From the NCBI GenBank assembly GCA_945897805.1, contig CAMDFX010000003.1, positions 124,001 through 188,000 of the forward strand: a DNA stretch of 64,000 nt, given 5' to 3'. Positions 9,048 to 18,584 of this stretch are shown here, in pieces. The first letter of the stretch is position 1. Every line of letters begins with the position of its first letter. The notes under the pieces are model-generated. The model did not search any database. It saw only the letters and a list, made by a program, of their open reading frames with translations, and was not told the DNA's origin. This stretch comes from Chryseobacterium gleum. GTDB taxonomy: Bacteria > Bacteroidota > Bacteroidia > Flavobacteriales_D > Crocinitomicaceae. The position numbers and the translations under genes are program-made.

Positions 9048-9983
9048 TTATTTCTTATTCTTAGTATTTTCCAATTGTGTCATAGCCATCATTTGTTGCA
9101 TCGTTTTGTCCATTCCTTCAATGCTTCCGTCTAAGAAAATCACATTTCCTTCTCCTTGTTCAGCGAAGTTTTTTATCGCTTCAGTCCACATACTGAATAA
9201 AATAAGGGACGTATCTAAATTGGATTCTTGCATTTGTTTGGCAGCTTCGGCCATTCCACGCGCAACTTCTTCTCTAAATAAGGCGATTCCTTGTCCTCGC
9301 ATTTGAGCGGCTTCTTTTTCCGCTGTTGCCGAGATTTTGATGAAATTTCCTTCTGCTTCTGCTGCTTTTGTTCTGGTGATTAACAAAGCTTGACCTTCAT
9401 TTTCAGCTGCTGCTTTCAAGTTGTTACTCGCCACGACTTTCGCCATCGAACGCATTACTTCTTCGTCGAATGTGATGTCATTCAATTGTAAATCAATCAA
9501 ATGATAGCCCCATTCTTCCAACATCATGTCTAATTGTTCCTTAACTGCTTCTACAATGTCACGGCGCAAAGACAAAACTTCAGATTGTTTTTTGGTGGCT
9601 ACGAATGCCCGTACCGAACCTTCAATTGAACGCACCAAAGCTGACATTAAGTTTCTGTCATCCACAAATTTAAAAGCGACATTTTTGATCGATTCTTCAT
9701 TTTGGTTGATCACGGCATACAAAAGCATCGCAGTGAAATTAACATTGGCTTGATCGATAGTGACCGCTTGAAATCCAAGTTCGACACTTCGGTTTTGAAT
9801 GGAGATTTTTCTGTAAACCTTTTCAATTAAAGGAATTCTCAAACTCAAGCCAGGCGTTAGGATTCGTTTGTATTTTCCGAAAATGGTAATTACTGCTACA
9901 GTTCCTTGCTGAACAGTAACGACTGAGAGCGCAAGCAACAAAAGTGCAACTATCAGGATTGGTAAATAAAATGGAATTGTCAT
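9048..9983 (-). CDS. SPFH/band 7 membrane protein
   Basis: A 311-residue stomatin-type protein. One N-terminal membrane segment (about residues 5-24) is followed by the band 7 domain (QQGTVAVITIFGKYKRIL onward) and a long Ala/Glu-rich coiled-coil (ENEGQALLITRTKAAEAEG). Proteins like this oligomerise at the membrane and often scaffold proteases or lipid domains. No NfeD-like or FtsH-type partner gene is adjacent, so a specific role cannot be given. It converges on the iron transporter with only 32 bases between and no visible hairpin. Confidence 0.9.
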   Translation of the reverse strand: MTIPFYLPILIVALLLLALSVVTVQQGTVAVITIFGKYKRILTPGLSLRIPLIEKVYRKISIQNRSVELGFQAVTIDQANVNFTAMLLYAVINQNEESIKNVAFKFVDDRNLMSALVRSIEGSVRAFVATKKQSEVLSLRRDIVEAVKEQLDMMLEEWGYHLIDLQLNDITFDEEVMRSMAKVVASNNLKAAAENEGQALLITRTKAAEAEGNFIKISATAEKEAAQMRGQGIALFREEVARGMAEAAKQMQESNLDTSLILFSMWTEAIKNFAEQGEGNVIFLDGSIEGMDKTMQQMMAMTQLENTKNKK

Positions 9984-10041
9984 ATTATATTGATTTTAGA
10001 ATTTAGTAAATATAAGCAATAATTAGTTAATTATAAACAAA

Positions 10042-11235
10042 TTAAATTTCTTTAGTTTCTCTGATCGCTTGCAAAATAATTCCCGCTGCTTTGCGTATTT
10101 CTGCTTCTGTAATATTCAAGGGCGGAGAAAGTCTGAAACTGTATGGATGCGATAAAAACCAAAAGCTAATTAAACCCAATTCCAAATTACGTTTGACAAC
10201 TTTTTCCACGCGCTCGAAGGACTTCATATCGAAAGCGAACATCATTCCTATGCGGCGAATTTCAATGATTTCAGCATCAACTTTCAGTAAATTGACCAAA
10301 AGTTGGCCTTTTCTTTCCACTTCTTCAAAATCAATTTCAGTTTTCATCACGTCCAAAAAAGCGTTTGCAGCCGCAGTAACAACTGGATGTCCGCCAAAAG
10401 TGGTGATGTGTCCCAACATGGGATTGTAAGTAAATTCATGTAAATTTGCCTTCGACGAAACAAGCGCACCAATCGGCAGACCGCCGCCCAAGGCTTTTCC
10501 AAGCGTTAGAATATCTGGAATCACGCCGCTGTGCTCAAACGCAAACATTTTTCCAGTACGTCCCATGCCGCATTGAATTTCATCAAAAATCAATAATGCG
10601 CCAACTTCATCGCATCTTTCGCGCAAAGCTTTCAAAAATTCAGAATTCGAAATGCGAACACCTGCATCGCCTTGCACGGTTTCCAGAATTACACCAGCTG
10701 TTTTTGCGGTAATTTGATCTAAATCAGCAAATTCGTTGAGTTTGATAAATCTGACATCAGGCAACAAAGGGCGATAAGCGATTTTTTTAGTTTCATTTCC
10801 AGAAACGCTCAAAGCACCGTGCGTACTTCCGTGATAAGAGCCTCTGAATGAAACGATTTCAGTTCTTCCTGTGACGCGTTTTGCCAATTTTAAAGCTGCT
10901 TCGATGGCTTCAGTTCCAGAATTTACAGGATAAACACAGTTCAAAGAATCGGGTAGGAGTGAAGTTAAATTTTGAGCAAAGGCAATATTTGAATCCTGGA
11001 TAAATTCACCATAAACCATTACGTGCAAGTATTTATCCACTTGATTTTTAATTGCTTCAACTACTTTTGGATGGCGATTTCCGATGTTGTTTACCGCCAC
11101 GCCAGCAATCATATCCATGTAAGCTTTGCCATTTTTGTCATAAATATAAATGCCTTCAGCGCGTTCAACTTCAATTAAATATGGAAATTGATTCGTTTGT
11201 CCTAATTTATTTAAAAACAATTCTTCGTTGCTCAT
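10042..11235 (-). CDS. Class III PLP aminotransferase (ArgD/ornithine aminotransferase-like)
   Basis: A 397-residue fold-type I PLP enzyme. The class III signature is intact: the ring-nitrogen Asp218 in LLIFDEIQCGMGRTG and the Schiff-base Lys247 in TLGKALGGGLPIG. SGTEA (106-110) binds the cofactor phosphate. The family moves omega-amino groups from N-acetylornithine, ornithine or similar diamines to 2-oxoglutarate. The exact substrate cannot be read from sequence, and no arginine genes are adjacent. It is the last gene of a minus-strand run with the transketolase genes, but a terminator at 11250-11284 lies just upstream, so it may be transcribed alone. Confidence 0.9.
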   Translation of the reverse strand: MSNEELFLNKLGQTNQFPYLIEVERAEGIYIYDKNGKAYMDMIAGVAVNNIGNRHPKVVEAIKNQVDKYLHVMVYGEFIQDSNIAFAQNLTSLLPDSLNCVYPVNSGTEAIEAALKLAKRVTGRTEIVSFRGSYHGSTHGALSVSGNETKKIAYRPLLPDVRFIKLNEFADLDQITAKTAGVILETVQGDAGVRISNSEFLKALRERCDEVGALLIFDEIQCGMGRTGKMFAFEHSGVIPDILTLGKALGGGLPIGALVSSKANLHEFTYNPMLGHITTFGGHPVVTAAANAFLDVMKTEIDFEEVERKGQLLVNLLKVDAEIIEIRRIGMMFAFDMKSFERVEKVVKRNLELGLISFWFLSHPYSFRLSPPLNITEAEIRKAAGIILQAIRETKEI

Positions 11236-11249
11236 CGAAACAAGATTAA

Positions 11250-11284
11250 ATAAAAACAGGAATCCGAAAAATCAGATTCCTGTT
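11250..11284 (-). terminator. Terminator of the C-terminal transketolase gene
   Basis: A 10-bp stem (AACAGGAATC at 11255-11264, GATTCCTGTT at 11275-11284) followed on the minus strand by a T-rich tract. It closes the transketolase operon before the aminotransferase. Confidence 0.8.
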
Positions 11285-11297
11285 CAAATATAAGTTA

Positions 11298-12251
11298 TTA
11301 TTTGCGGCTAATCGCTTTCAAAGCTGCTTCAACAACATTGTCTGTATCGATGCCATATTTAGTCATTAATTCCATTGGATTTCCACTTTCACCGAAAGTA
11401 TCATTGACACCAACAAATTCTTGTGGAACCAATAAATTTCTAGTCAAAACTTGCGCTACTGAATCTCCCAAACCACCATTGATCATGTGTTCTTCAGCCG
11501 TAACTACGCATTTCGTTTTCGAAACGGATTTTAAAATTGCTGCAGCGTCCAACGGTTTGATTGTGTGCATATTGATTAATTCCACAAAAATCCCTTGTGC
11601 TTCCAATTTTTTTGCCGCTTCAATCGATTTCCAAACCATGTGACCACAAGCGATGATGGTAACGTCCGTTCCTTCTATCAAAACATCGGCTTTTCCAATC
11701 ACAAATTCAGCATCAGGTTTGATGAAAATTGGCATCACAGGACGACCAAATCTCAAATAAACCGGTCCTTCGTGGTCTGCAATCGCAATCGTTGCTTGTT
11801 TCGTTTGATTGAAATCGCAAGGAACGACAACCGTCATATTTGGCAACATTTTCATCATTCCAATGTCTTCCAACACTTGGTGTGTCGCGCCATCTTCTCC
11901 CAAAGTCAATCCGGCGTGAGAAGCACAGATTTTGACATTTTTGTTAGAATAAGCCACTGATTGACGAATTTGGTCATACACCCTTCCAGTTGAAAAAATC
12001 GCAAATGTTCCTGTAAAAGGAATTTTTCCGCCTATGGTCATTCCTGCTGCGATTCCAATCATATTGGCTTCAGCAATACCAGTTTGAAAAAAGCGATCTG
12101 GATTTTCTTTTTTGAAAGCATCCATTTTCAAAGAGCCAATTAAATCAGCACAAAGTCCAACAACATTTGGATTTTTTTGACCTAGTTTTTGCAATCCTTC
12201 TCCAAATCCTGAGCGGGTATCTTTGTTCCCGAAAATTTCAAATTCAATCAT
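11298..12251 (-). CDS. Transketolase, C-terminal subunit
   Basis: A 317-residue protein holding the pyrimidine-binding and C-terminal domains of transketolase. Visible blocks are [14 protein letters not shown] (the catalytic Glu region), [25 protein letters not shown], and the C-terminal [15 protein letters not shown]. It would form an active TPP enzyme only with the N-terminal subunit encoded at 13695-14537, moving two-carbon units in the non-oxidative pentose phosphate pathway. Split transketolases are known in many bacteria and archaea. Here a VWA gene lies between the two halves, 10 bases upstream of this one. Confidence 0.93.
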   Translation of the reverse strand: MIEFEIFGNKDTRSGFGEGLQKLGQKNPNVVGLCADLIGSLKMDAFKKENPDRFFQTGIAEANMIGIAAGMTIGGKIPFTGTFAIFSTGRVYDQIRQSVAYSNKNVKICASHAGLTLGEDGATHQVLEDIGMMKMLPNMTVVVPCDFNQTKQATIAIADHEGPVYLRFGRPVMPIFIKPDAEFVIGKADVLIEGTDVTIIACGHMVWKSIEAAKKLEAQGIFVELINMHTIKPLDAAAILKSVSKTKCVVTAEEHMINGGLGDSVAQVLTRNLLVPQEFVGVNDTFGESGNPMELMTKYGIDTDNVVEAALKAISRK

Positions 12252-12261
12252 TTTTTTTAAG

Positions 12262-13614
12262 TTATAAATTCAACGAATATGTTTTGTTTGAATAAATTTT
12301 AAATTCTTTTTCAAATGTAAAAGCGGTGGATTTTAATTGTTTTTGGCGGTAAACAACCTTGTAATTTCCTGCCTGTAAATTCCAATTTCCTGAAGTAGTT
12401 GTTGGATCTAAGTTGCAAACCCACTCCCAAACTCCAGCCGCATTTGAAACGAAAATTTGTGCAGCCATCGGTGCCGCTAATTTATAATTCAAAGTTCCCG
12501 GTGCTGGAACGTCAATTGTAGTTGTTGCACTTTGATTCACATCCACAGTGGCATAAATCCGTGGAAGTGTTAGTATTTCAACATCATATTTTCCAACAAT
12601 ATATTTGTCTGAAATATTGGCTTGTTGGACATTTAAAGTGGCTGGTTTTCCTGCTTGCATGATGCGCGATTCAACTGTAAAACCTCTAGTTGCATTCAGT
12701 AATCGCACTTTTATAAAACCTTGAGGTGCATCAACTACAATTGTATTGTGAATATTTTTTTGAATGGAGATATTCTTTTTTTCAACTTTAGGAATAGTAT
12801 TTACAACCAAATCATATTTGAAATTGGGGTCAATCAATAGTGTATCGGGATTTCCTAATTTGTTCAACGTGTGCACCAATGTGTACTTGACGTTTTTGGT
12901 TCCAGCATGATACAAAAACATGGTAACATCAGTTTCAATTGGTTTTCCATTGATGTCATTCAAGTTGATTTGCGTAGTGCAATTTACCAATGTTTTAGTG
13001 ACAATATTTGTCAACACATTTTTGAAAGCTGATTTTGTTTGCGCTGCTTCGTATTCGCCAATACATTTAAATTTCTCCAAATAAGACAAGTCCAGACCAA
13101 GACCAATAACGAAAGGTGTCACATTTATTTCTTTGTCTTTCAATTTTTTAGCGATCACGCAAGGGTCGTTGTCGCAAGCTTCCAAACCGTCAGTTATTAA
13201 AATGATGATATTTCTGGAATTCATGTCTGGAAAATCTTCCGCTGCAGCTTCCAATGATCGTGCAATTGGTGTTGTACCTCTGGCATAAATGGAAGCCAAT
13301 TTACTTTTGACCGCGCTGTAATTGTCCTTGGCAAAAGGAATTTCCAATTTGGTGTCAGAACAATCTTGGTAAGTTGCAGTGATAGGCGATTGATGGCCGT
13401 AAACACGCAAGGCAATTTCTAAATTTGGCGTTCCAACCAAACTGTCAACCGTTTTCGAAAGCAATTCTTTCGCTGCTTCAATTCTTGATTGATCGCCCCA
13501 TTTCGCATTCATACTGTTTGATGCGTCTAGAATAAAAAGTATTCTAGTCAATCGCTCCTGGCCCCAAGAGGAAGCAGAAATCAGAAGCATCAATATGAAA
13601 AACAGTTTTTTCAA
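12262..13614 (-). CDS. Secreted von Willebrand factor A domain protein
   Basis: A 450-residue protein with a signal peptide (residues 1-18, ending ASSWG). The VWA domain follows directly: a MIDAS motif with D30, S32 and S34 ([11 protein letters not shown]), [10 protein letters not shown] as the Thr-containing loop, and [10 protein letters not shown] as the third site. Three or more beta-rich segments (about 215-450) follow, with no membrane anchor and no T9SS tail. MIDAS-type VWA domains bind ligands or partner proteins through a metal ion. The partner is unknown. It sits between the two transketolase genes, 10 bases from the downstream one and 80 bases from the upstream one, with no terminator. 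Confidence 0.9.
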   Translation of the reverse strand: MKKLFFILMLLISASSWGQERLTRILFILDASNSMNAKWGDQSRIEAAKELLSKTVDSLVGTPNLEIALRVYGHQSPITATYQDCSDTKLEIPFAKDNYSAVKSKLASIYARGTTPIARSLEAAAEDFPDMNSRNIIILITDGLEACDNDPCVIAKKLKDKEINVTPFVIGLGLDLSYLEKFKCIGEYEAAQTKSAFKNVLTNIVTKTLVNCTTQINLNDINGKPIETDVTMFLYHAGTKNVKYTLVHTLNKLGNPDTLLIDPNFKYDLVVNTIPKVEKKNISIQKNIHNTIVVDAPQGFIKVRLLNATRGFTVESRIMQAGKPATLNVQQANISDKYIVGKYDVEILTLPRIYATVDVNQSATTTIDVPAPGTLNYKLAAPMAAQIFVSNAAGVWEWVCNLDPTTTSGNWNLQAGNYKVVYRQKQLKSTAFTFEKEFKIYSNKTYSLNL

Positions 13615-13694
13615 TCTTTATATTTTGATTTGAATTATATTGTAACGATTAATAATTTGAAAGATACATGAATCGTTCCAAAAAAATCATTCGC

Positions 13695-14537
13695 TTAATA
13701 ATCGCCTAAAGTTTCAGTCAATTGACCCAACGCATTTTCCAACTGCTCAGGATTTGGCGCAACTCCGTGCCATTTGTGACTTCCGATCATGAAATCAACG
13801 CCTTGACCCATTTCAGTTTTCATGATAATTACAATTGGTTTTTGATTTCCAGTCATTGAAATCGCTTTGCGGAGCGTAGATTTCAACTCGTCGATGTTGT
13901 GACCGTCCATTTCCAAAACTTCCCAGCCAAAAGCGGTAAATTTCGCATGCAAATTTCCCAACGAAAGCACATCGTCCACATCTCCATCGATTTGTCTTCC
14001 ATTGTAATCAATCGTTGCAATTAAATTATCAACTTTGTTGGCTGCTGCATACATCAACGCTTCCCAAATTTGACCTTCTTGCAATTCACCATCTCCGTGA
14101 AGTGTAAAAACCAAAGATTTGTCGTTGTTTAATTTTTTAGCATTCGCCGTTCCAATTGCCACTGAAAGTCCTTGACCCAAAGATCCAGAGGCCATTCTGA
14201 TTCCAGGCAATTTTTTATCTGTGCTTGGATGACCTTGCAAACGAGAACCTAATTTTCTAAAAGTTCCCAATTCGTTCGCTGGAAAATAACCACTTCGCGC
14301 CAAAATGCTGTACCAAACTGGAGAAATATGTCCATTTGAGAGGAAGAAAATGTCTTCATTCAATCCGTCCATGGAAAAATTGGAAGCATTGTGGTTCATG
14401 ATATCAAAATATAGAACTGTTAAGAAATCAGTGCAACCCAATGAACCACCTGGGTGTCCTGAATTTACTGCTGAAACCATTCTTAAAATGTCTCTTCTTA
14501 CTTGTGAAGCAATTTTTTCTAATTCTAAAGTCTCCAT
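13695..14537 (-). CDS. Transketolase, N-terminal (TPP-binding) subunit
   Basis: A 280-residue protein equal to the first third of a full transketolase. The TPP and metal site is visible: GHPGGSLGCTDFL (about 27-39), the GDGELQEGQIWEA motif (about 148-160) and ATIDYNGRQIDG, which supplies the Asn ligand. It partners with the C-terminal subunit at 11298-12251. It is the first gene of the operon; its 329-bp upstream region is shared divergently with gap, so two carbohydrate enzymes start from one intergenic space. Confidence 0.94.
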   Translation of the reverse strand: METLELEKIASQVRRDILRMVSAVNSGHPGGSLGCTDFLTVLYFDIMNHNASNFSMDGLNEDIFFLSNGHISPVWYSILARSGYFPANELGTFRKLGSRLQGHPSTDKKLPGIRMASGSLGQGLSVAIGTANAKKLNNDKSLVFTLHGDGELQEGQIWEALMYAAANKVDNLIATIDYNGRQIDGDVDDVLSLGNLHAKFTAFGWEVLEMDGHNIDELKSTLRKAISMTGNQKPIVIIMKTEMGQGVDFMIGSHKWHGVAPNPEQLENALGQLTETLGDY

Positions 14538-14866
14538 ATTTTATATTTTCAGTTGCAAAATTAGCTTTTTAAATCGTTTAAAAATGACAATCTGAGGCTA
14601 GATTATTGAACATTTGAGATATCAACAATTTTATTTCAATTGACTTTCGTATAATTGACTTAATTCGAAGATTTATAAATGATTAGTTATAACAAAATGG
14701 ATTTTAATTGTTGAAAAATAATAGAATTTTTCTGGCGACGAAAACAGACCTTACTGAATATAATCACAAGCTTTTTAATTTCATTAACATGATTTATAAT
14801 TTTCATCTTCAGGATATCTACTTAAAAATGTACTTTTGAAAAAAAAAGACTTTCAAAATTTAATAA
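14538..14866. other. Intergenic region between divergent transketolase and gap genes
   Basis: 329 AT-rich bases with no gene. It must carry promoters for both sides. The only clear signal is the -7 box before gap at 14831-14838. I see no riboswitch-like or long paired structure. Confidence 0.5.
14831..14838 (+). promoter_or_regulatory. -7 box upstream of gap
   Basis: TACTTTTG, a full match to TAnnTTTG, 28 bases before the gap ATG. No -33 TTG at standard spacing. Confidence 0.4.
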
Positions 14867-15865
14867 ATGGCAAATTCAGATAAAATAATTGGGGTAAACG
14901 GTTTTGGTAGAATTGGCAGATATTTTACAAAACTGAGTTTACAACAGCCAAATTTAAATGTAGCAGTTGTAAATGATTTGGCACCCATTGAAACTTTGGC
15001 GCATTTATTCAAATATGACAGTGTTCATGGAGGATTGATAGAAAATTTCACCATTTCAGGAAATACTTTGGTCTTCGATTCTGGAAAGAAAATTGTTTTC
15101 ATACAAGAAAAAGACCCTGCAAATATTCCGTGGTCGGATTACGGTGTAGAATATGTTCTGGAATCGACTGGACTTTTTTTAACCAAAGAAAAAGCTGCGT
15201 CACACCTGAAAGGAAGCGTCAAAAAAGTGATTTTGTCAGCTCCTGCGGATGATGAAACAACAACAGTTGTGCTTGGCGTAAATGATTCTATCATCGATGC
15301 AAGCGATTTGATTATTTCAAATGCTTCTTGTACGACTAATTCCGCTGCTCCATTGGTGCAAGTTTTGATGCAATTGGCTGAAATTGAGAGTGCATACATC
15401 ACAACGATTCATAGTTACACAACAGATCAGCGTTTGCATGATTCACCGCACAAAGATTTACGTCGTGCGCGCGCTGCGGCTTTGTCTATCGTGCCAACAT
15501 CAACAGGTGCGGCCAAAGCGTTGACCAAAATATTTCCTCAATTGGAAGGAAAAATCGGTGGTTGCGGAATGCGCGTTCCTGTGCCAGATGGAAGTTTGAC
15601 AGATTTAACAATGATCGTCCGAAATCCGCCAACGGTGGCACAAATTAACGCTGCATTTTTGGAAGCTTCAAAAACCAATTTGAAAGGAATTTTGAGTTAT
15701 ACAGAAGATCCAATCGTTTCTGTCGATATCGTCGGAAATTCACACAGTGTGATATTCGACAGTTTATTGACCAGTGTGATTGGAAATATGGTCAAGATCG
15801 TAGGCTGGTACGATAATGAAGCTGGATACTCAAACCGTTTGATTGATTTGATTCAAAAATTGTAA
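14867..15865 (+). CDS. gap: Glyceraldehyde-3-phosphate dehydrogenase
   Basis: A 332-residue NAD(P)-dependent enzyme of glycolysis and gluconeogenesis. The Rossmann start reads VNGFGRIGR (10-18). The catalytic Cys155 is in SNASCTTN and the partner His182 in TIHSYTTDQ. The end is the usual WYDNEAGYSNR block. Coenzyme preference cannot be judged with confidence; D37 after the second strand (VVNDL) is the usual NAD-favouring position. Length is normal. It may be one of several GAPDH copies in the genome. Confidence 0.97.
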   Translation: MANSDKIIGVNGFGRIGRYFTKLSLQQPNLNVAVVNDLAPIETLAHLFKYDSVHGGLIENFTISGNTLVFDSGKKIVFIQEKDPANIPWSDYGVEYVLESTGLFLTKEKAASHLKGSVKKVILSAPADDETTTVVLGVNDSIIDASDLIISNASCTTNSAAPLVQVLMQLAEIESAYITTIHSYTTDQRLHDSPHKDLRRARAAALSIVPTSTGAAKALTKIFPQLEGKIGGCGMRVPVPDGSLTDLTMIVRNPPTVAQINAAFLEASKTNLKGILSYTEDPIVSVDIVGNSHSVIFDSLLTSVIGNMVKIVGWYDNEAGYSNRLIDLIQKL

Positions 15866-15882
15866 AGATTTAGCGAAACTTT

Positions 15883-17274
15883 CTAGTCTTTTTTCAAAAT
15901 ATAAGCTTGCTCCAAATCATTGGTGGCACGGATTGCTTCAGATCTTGTGGCATGTGAACTCAAACTCACTAAATAGCTGTTTCCTTGTTGTATAACAGTT
16001 GCATTTCCTCCTTTTTTCTGCGCCAATCTTTCTGCATTTGCTTGACTAGAAAAGGTGCCGACAATCACATGGAAACTTCCATTTGAAGATGCAGGAATCG
16101 GCGCAACTTCATTATTTTCAGGCGTTTGATTTGTTTCTGCAGGAATCGTTTCCGCAGCAACTTCAGTTTCCGCAGATGTTTCAGTGTTTTCTTCAGATTT
16201 TATTCTTTCATTTTCAGCTGATTCTAATGCTTCGGCAGAATTATTCAATGATTCTATTGAGTCTGAATTGATGAGTTTTTGGTCTTTAATTTCAGTATTA
16301 TCAAGAAAAGGAATGTATTTTTTTACCTGATCGTAAAACATGAAGGTTAAGATTCCACCGGTAAATGCTAACCCCAATAAAACGATTAAAATCCAAAAGA
16401 AAGCACCTCTTTTTTTCTTTGGTTTGCTGATTTTCTCTTTCTTAAGTTTGATTTTTGCAGGTTTTGCTTTTACTTTAGTTTCAGGCTTGATTTGCTTAGT
16501 TTCCTCAATATTTTGATTGATAATTTCACTTTTTTCGCTATTAACGGTAGTATTTGCGTTGGGCGTATATGAATTTTCAACTTGTACTTTATCTTCTAAT
16601 TGTGTTCTAGTTGCCACAGGATCGGGGGTGGCGGTAGCTGGAACATCTAAAAATTCTATGATTGGTTCGTTAATAATCGTTTTGGCTTCTTCGTCGATTG
16701 TATTTTCGGTTGCAACTGTTTCAGCAACGATGGATTCTTGTTCAATTGTTGTGTCAATTTGCTCGACAGTTTCTTGAACTGGAGAATTTAAGATGTCATC
16801 CAAAGATTTTGCTGCAGGTATTTCAGTTTCTAATTCAACAATTTCCGCAGGTTCAATAATTTCTTCTAAAATCTCATTTTTAGTTTCAGTTTCATTTGGA
16901 ACCACATTTTCCGGAGCTTCAACTTCGATGATATTTATTTGATTTTTGCTTTCTTCATCGGATGTTGCATAATCTTCAAAGAAAATTTCATCATTTTTTT
17001 TGAAAAGGTGACCTAATTTTCCAAGGTTACAATTTTGTCCGTTGTCCAATTTTTCTCTGGCATCATCCACAAAAGTTTTAATTCTTTCTTTTGCTTCATC
17101 CACTGAAATATTTTCCTTTTCGGCTATAAATTTTGCAAGTTTGCCATCATCATAATTTAAATACGACAAAAACATCATTTCACCGGTACTTGCACTAGTA
17201 ATCGTTAATGCACCTAATTTTGGTAAAATTACCGTGTTTTCTTCTAATAAGATCTGTTTGATATACTTGTCCAT
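15883..17274 (-). CDS. HU-CCDC81-type and SPOR domain membrane protein
   Basis: A 463-residue single-pass protein. Residues 1-105 hold two short HU-like (CCDC81 bacterial type) modules: DKYIKQILLEENTVILPKLG and the NLGKLGHLFKKN segment. A long Glu/Thr-rich disordered linker follows (about 110-290). A basic stretch and one membrane segment (about 292-315, FFWILIVLLGLAFTGG) lead to an outer region ending in a SPOR domain (about 395-463, FHVIVGTFSSQANAERLAQ). SPOR domains bind denuded septal peptidoglycan, so this protein probably acts at the division site, with the HU-like part in the cytoplasm. It is a single unit converging on gap with 17 bases between. Confidence 0.9.
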   Translation of the reverse strand: MDKYIKQILLEENTVILPKLGALTITSASTGEMMFLSYLNYDDGKLAKFIAEKENISVDEAKERIKTFVDDAREKLDNGQNCNLGKLGHLFKKNDEIFFEDYATSDEESKNQINIIEVEAPENVVPNETETKNEILEEIIEPAEIVELETEIPAAKSLDDILNSPVQETVEQIDTTIEQESIVAETVATENTIDEEAKTIINEPIIEFLDVPATATPDPVATRTQLEDKVQVENSYTPNANTTVNSEKSEIINQNIEETKQIKPETKVKAKPAKIKLKKEKISKPKKKRGAFFWILIVLLGLAFTGGILTFMFYDQVKKYIPFLDNTEIKDQKLINSDSIESLNNSAEALESAENERIKSEENTETSAETEVAAETIPAETNQTPENNEVAPIPASSNGSFHVIVGTFSSQANAERLAQKKGGNATVIQQGNSYLVSLSSHATRSEAIRATNDLEQAYILKKD

Positions 17275-17379
17275 AATTCAAATTTTGCGATGAAAATACA
17301 ATTTATTTTTGATATTATGATATGATATAATAAAACACCCAATTTTCAGTTACAACCTAAGTTCAATTCAAGTTTTACT

Positions 17380-17387
17380 TACTTTTG
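17380..17387 (+). promoter_or_regulatory. -7 box upstream of the ABC ATPase
   Basis: TACTTTTG, matching TAnnTTTG, 33 bases before the ATG at 17421 and identical to the box before gap. No -33 TTG at standard spacing. Confidence 0.4.
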
Positions 17388-17420
17388 AAAAATCAATCTT
17401 GAATCTCAAAAAAATCGTGC

Positions 17421-18569
17421 ATGAAATTGTTCCATGAAAAACTAAATATTGTTTCCAGTCATATTCATTCTGGTGATTATCACTTGGGATTTAGAAAGTT
17501 AGTCGATTGTGTTTTAGATAGCCAAGACAAAGCATTTTATAAATTGTGCATTGATTTTGCTGATTGGAACGAATCTGATTTAAGAAATGATGCTGAGTTT
17601 GTGGAAAGGGCGCTTGATTTAATTCAAAAATTAGAAAAAGCAACTTTTGAAATCAAATTGGATAAAAAACCGTTGTTGGTTGCCGAAAATGTTTCAAAAG
17701 TCTACGGTCGAAGGAAATTCAAACTGGGCGATATTTCGATTTCCATTCACGAGGGCGATGTTTGGGGCTTGGTGGGTGAAAATGGCAATGGAAAAACTAC
17801 TTTGTTGCGCATCTTGGCGAAAGATTTGAAATTTGACCACGGAAATTTGCAATACCAAATCGACGAAAAGGCAAGCAGCGATTATGATTTGAGAACAAAA
17901 TTGACCTACATTCCGCAACGAACGCCGAAATGGTATGGTTCTTTGAAAACCAATTTGAAATTTGCAGCAACGCATTATGGAATCAAAGGCGAGGAAAATG
18001 AATTGATCGTTTTGATGATGATTATTCGCTTCGGATTGTGGAAATATAGAAACCATAATTGGGATGAACTTTCTTCCGGTTACAAGATGAGGTTTGAATT
18101 GGCGCGTACTTTTTTGAGATCGCCAAAATTACTTTTGTTAGATGAACCATTGGCAAATTTGGATGTCTTAGCGCAACAATTGATTTTGGAAGATTTGAAA
18201 AATTTGTCGCAAAGTCTTTCCAATCCTTTGGGAATTATTTTGAGTTCGCAGCAGCTGTTTGAAGTAGAGAAAATTTCTGATAAAATCTTATTCTTGAAAA
18301 ATGGCGCTCCAACTCATTTGTCGAATGCCAACGAAGAAGAAGAGCAATTGACTGTTTTAGAGTTAGATATTTTAAATTCAAGAGAAGATTTGAATGCCGC
18401 TTTGGAATGTATTGCCGGTTATGAAATAAAATTCAACGGCGGAACTTATTTGGTCAGTATACCTGTTAAAAATGGGATGAATCAAATTTTACAAGCATTG
18501 GTGAATCATAACATTCAAATTAGGTATGTGAGAGATATTTCTCAATCAACCAGAAGATTATTTATCTGA
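17421..18569 (+). CDS. ABC-type ATPase with an extra N-terminal helical region
   Basis: A 382-residue protein. Residues 1-80 are a helical extension not found in standard transporter ATPases. The nucleotide-binding domain follows: Walker A GENGNGKT (119-126), Q-loop Gln166 (YIPQ), signature LSSGY (217-221) and Walker B LLLLDE (237-242). The H-loop position reads ILSSQQL, so Gln277 stands where His is normal. The last 70 residues form an extra domain. It is followed 15 bases later by a large membrane protein, so the two probably form one export or regulatory complex. The substrate is unknown. Confidence 0.88.
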   Translation: MKLFHEKLNIVSSHIHSGDYHLGFRKLVDCVLDSQDKAFYKLCIDFADWNESDLRNDAEFVERALDLIQKLEKATFEIKLDKKPLLVAENVSKVYGRRKFKLGDISISIHEGDVWGLVGENGNGKTTLLRILAKDLKFDHGNLQYQIDEKASSDYDLRTKLTYIPQRTPKWYGSLKTNLKFAATHYGIKGEENELIVLMMIIRFGLWKYRNHNWDELSSGYKMRFELARTFLRSPKLLLLDEPLANLDVLAQQLILEDLKNLSQSLSNPLGIILSSQQLFEVEKISDKILFLKNGAPTHLSNANEEEEQLTVLELDILNSREDLNAALECIAGYEIKFNGGTYLVSIPVKNGMNQILQALVNHNIQIRYVRDISQSTRRLFI

Positions 18570-18584
18570 TTTAAGCTACAAGAA

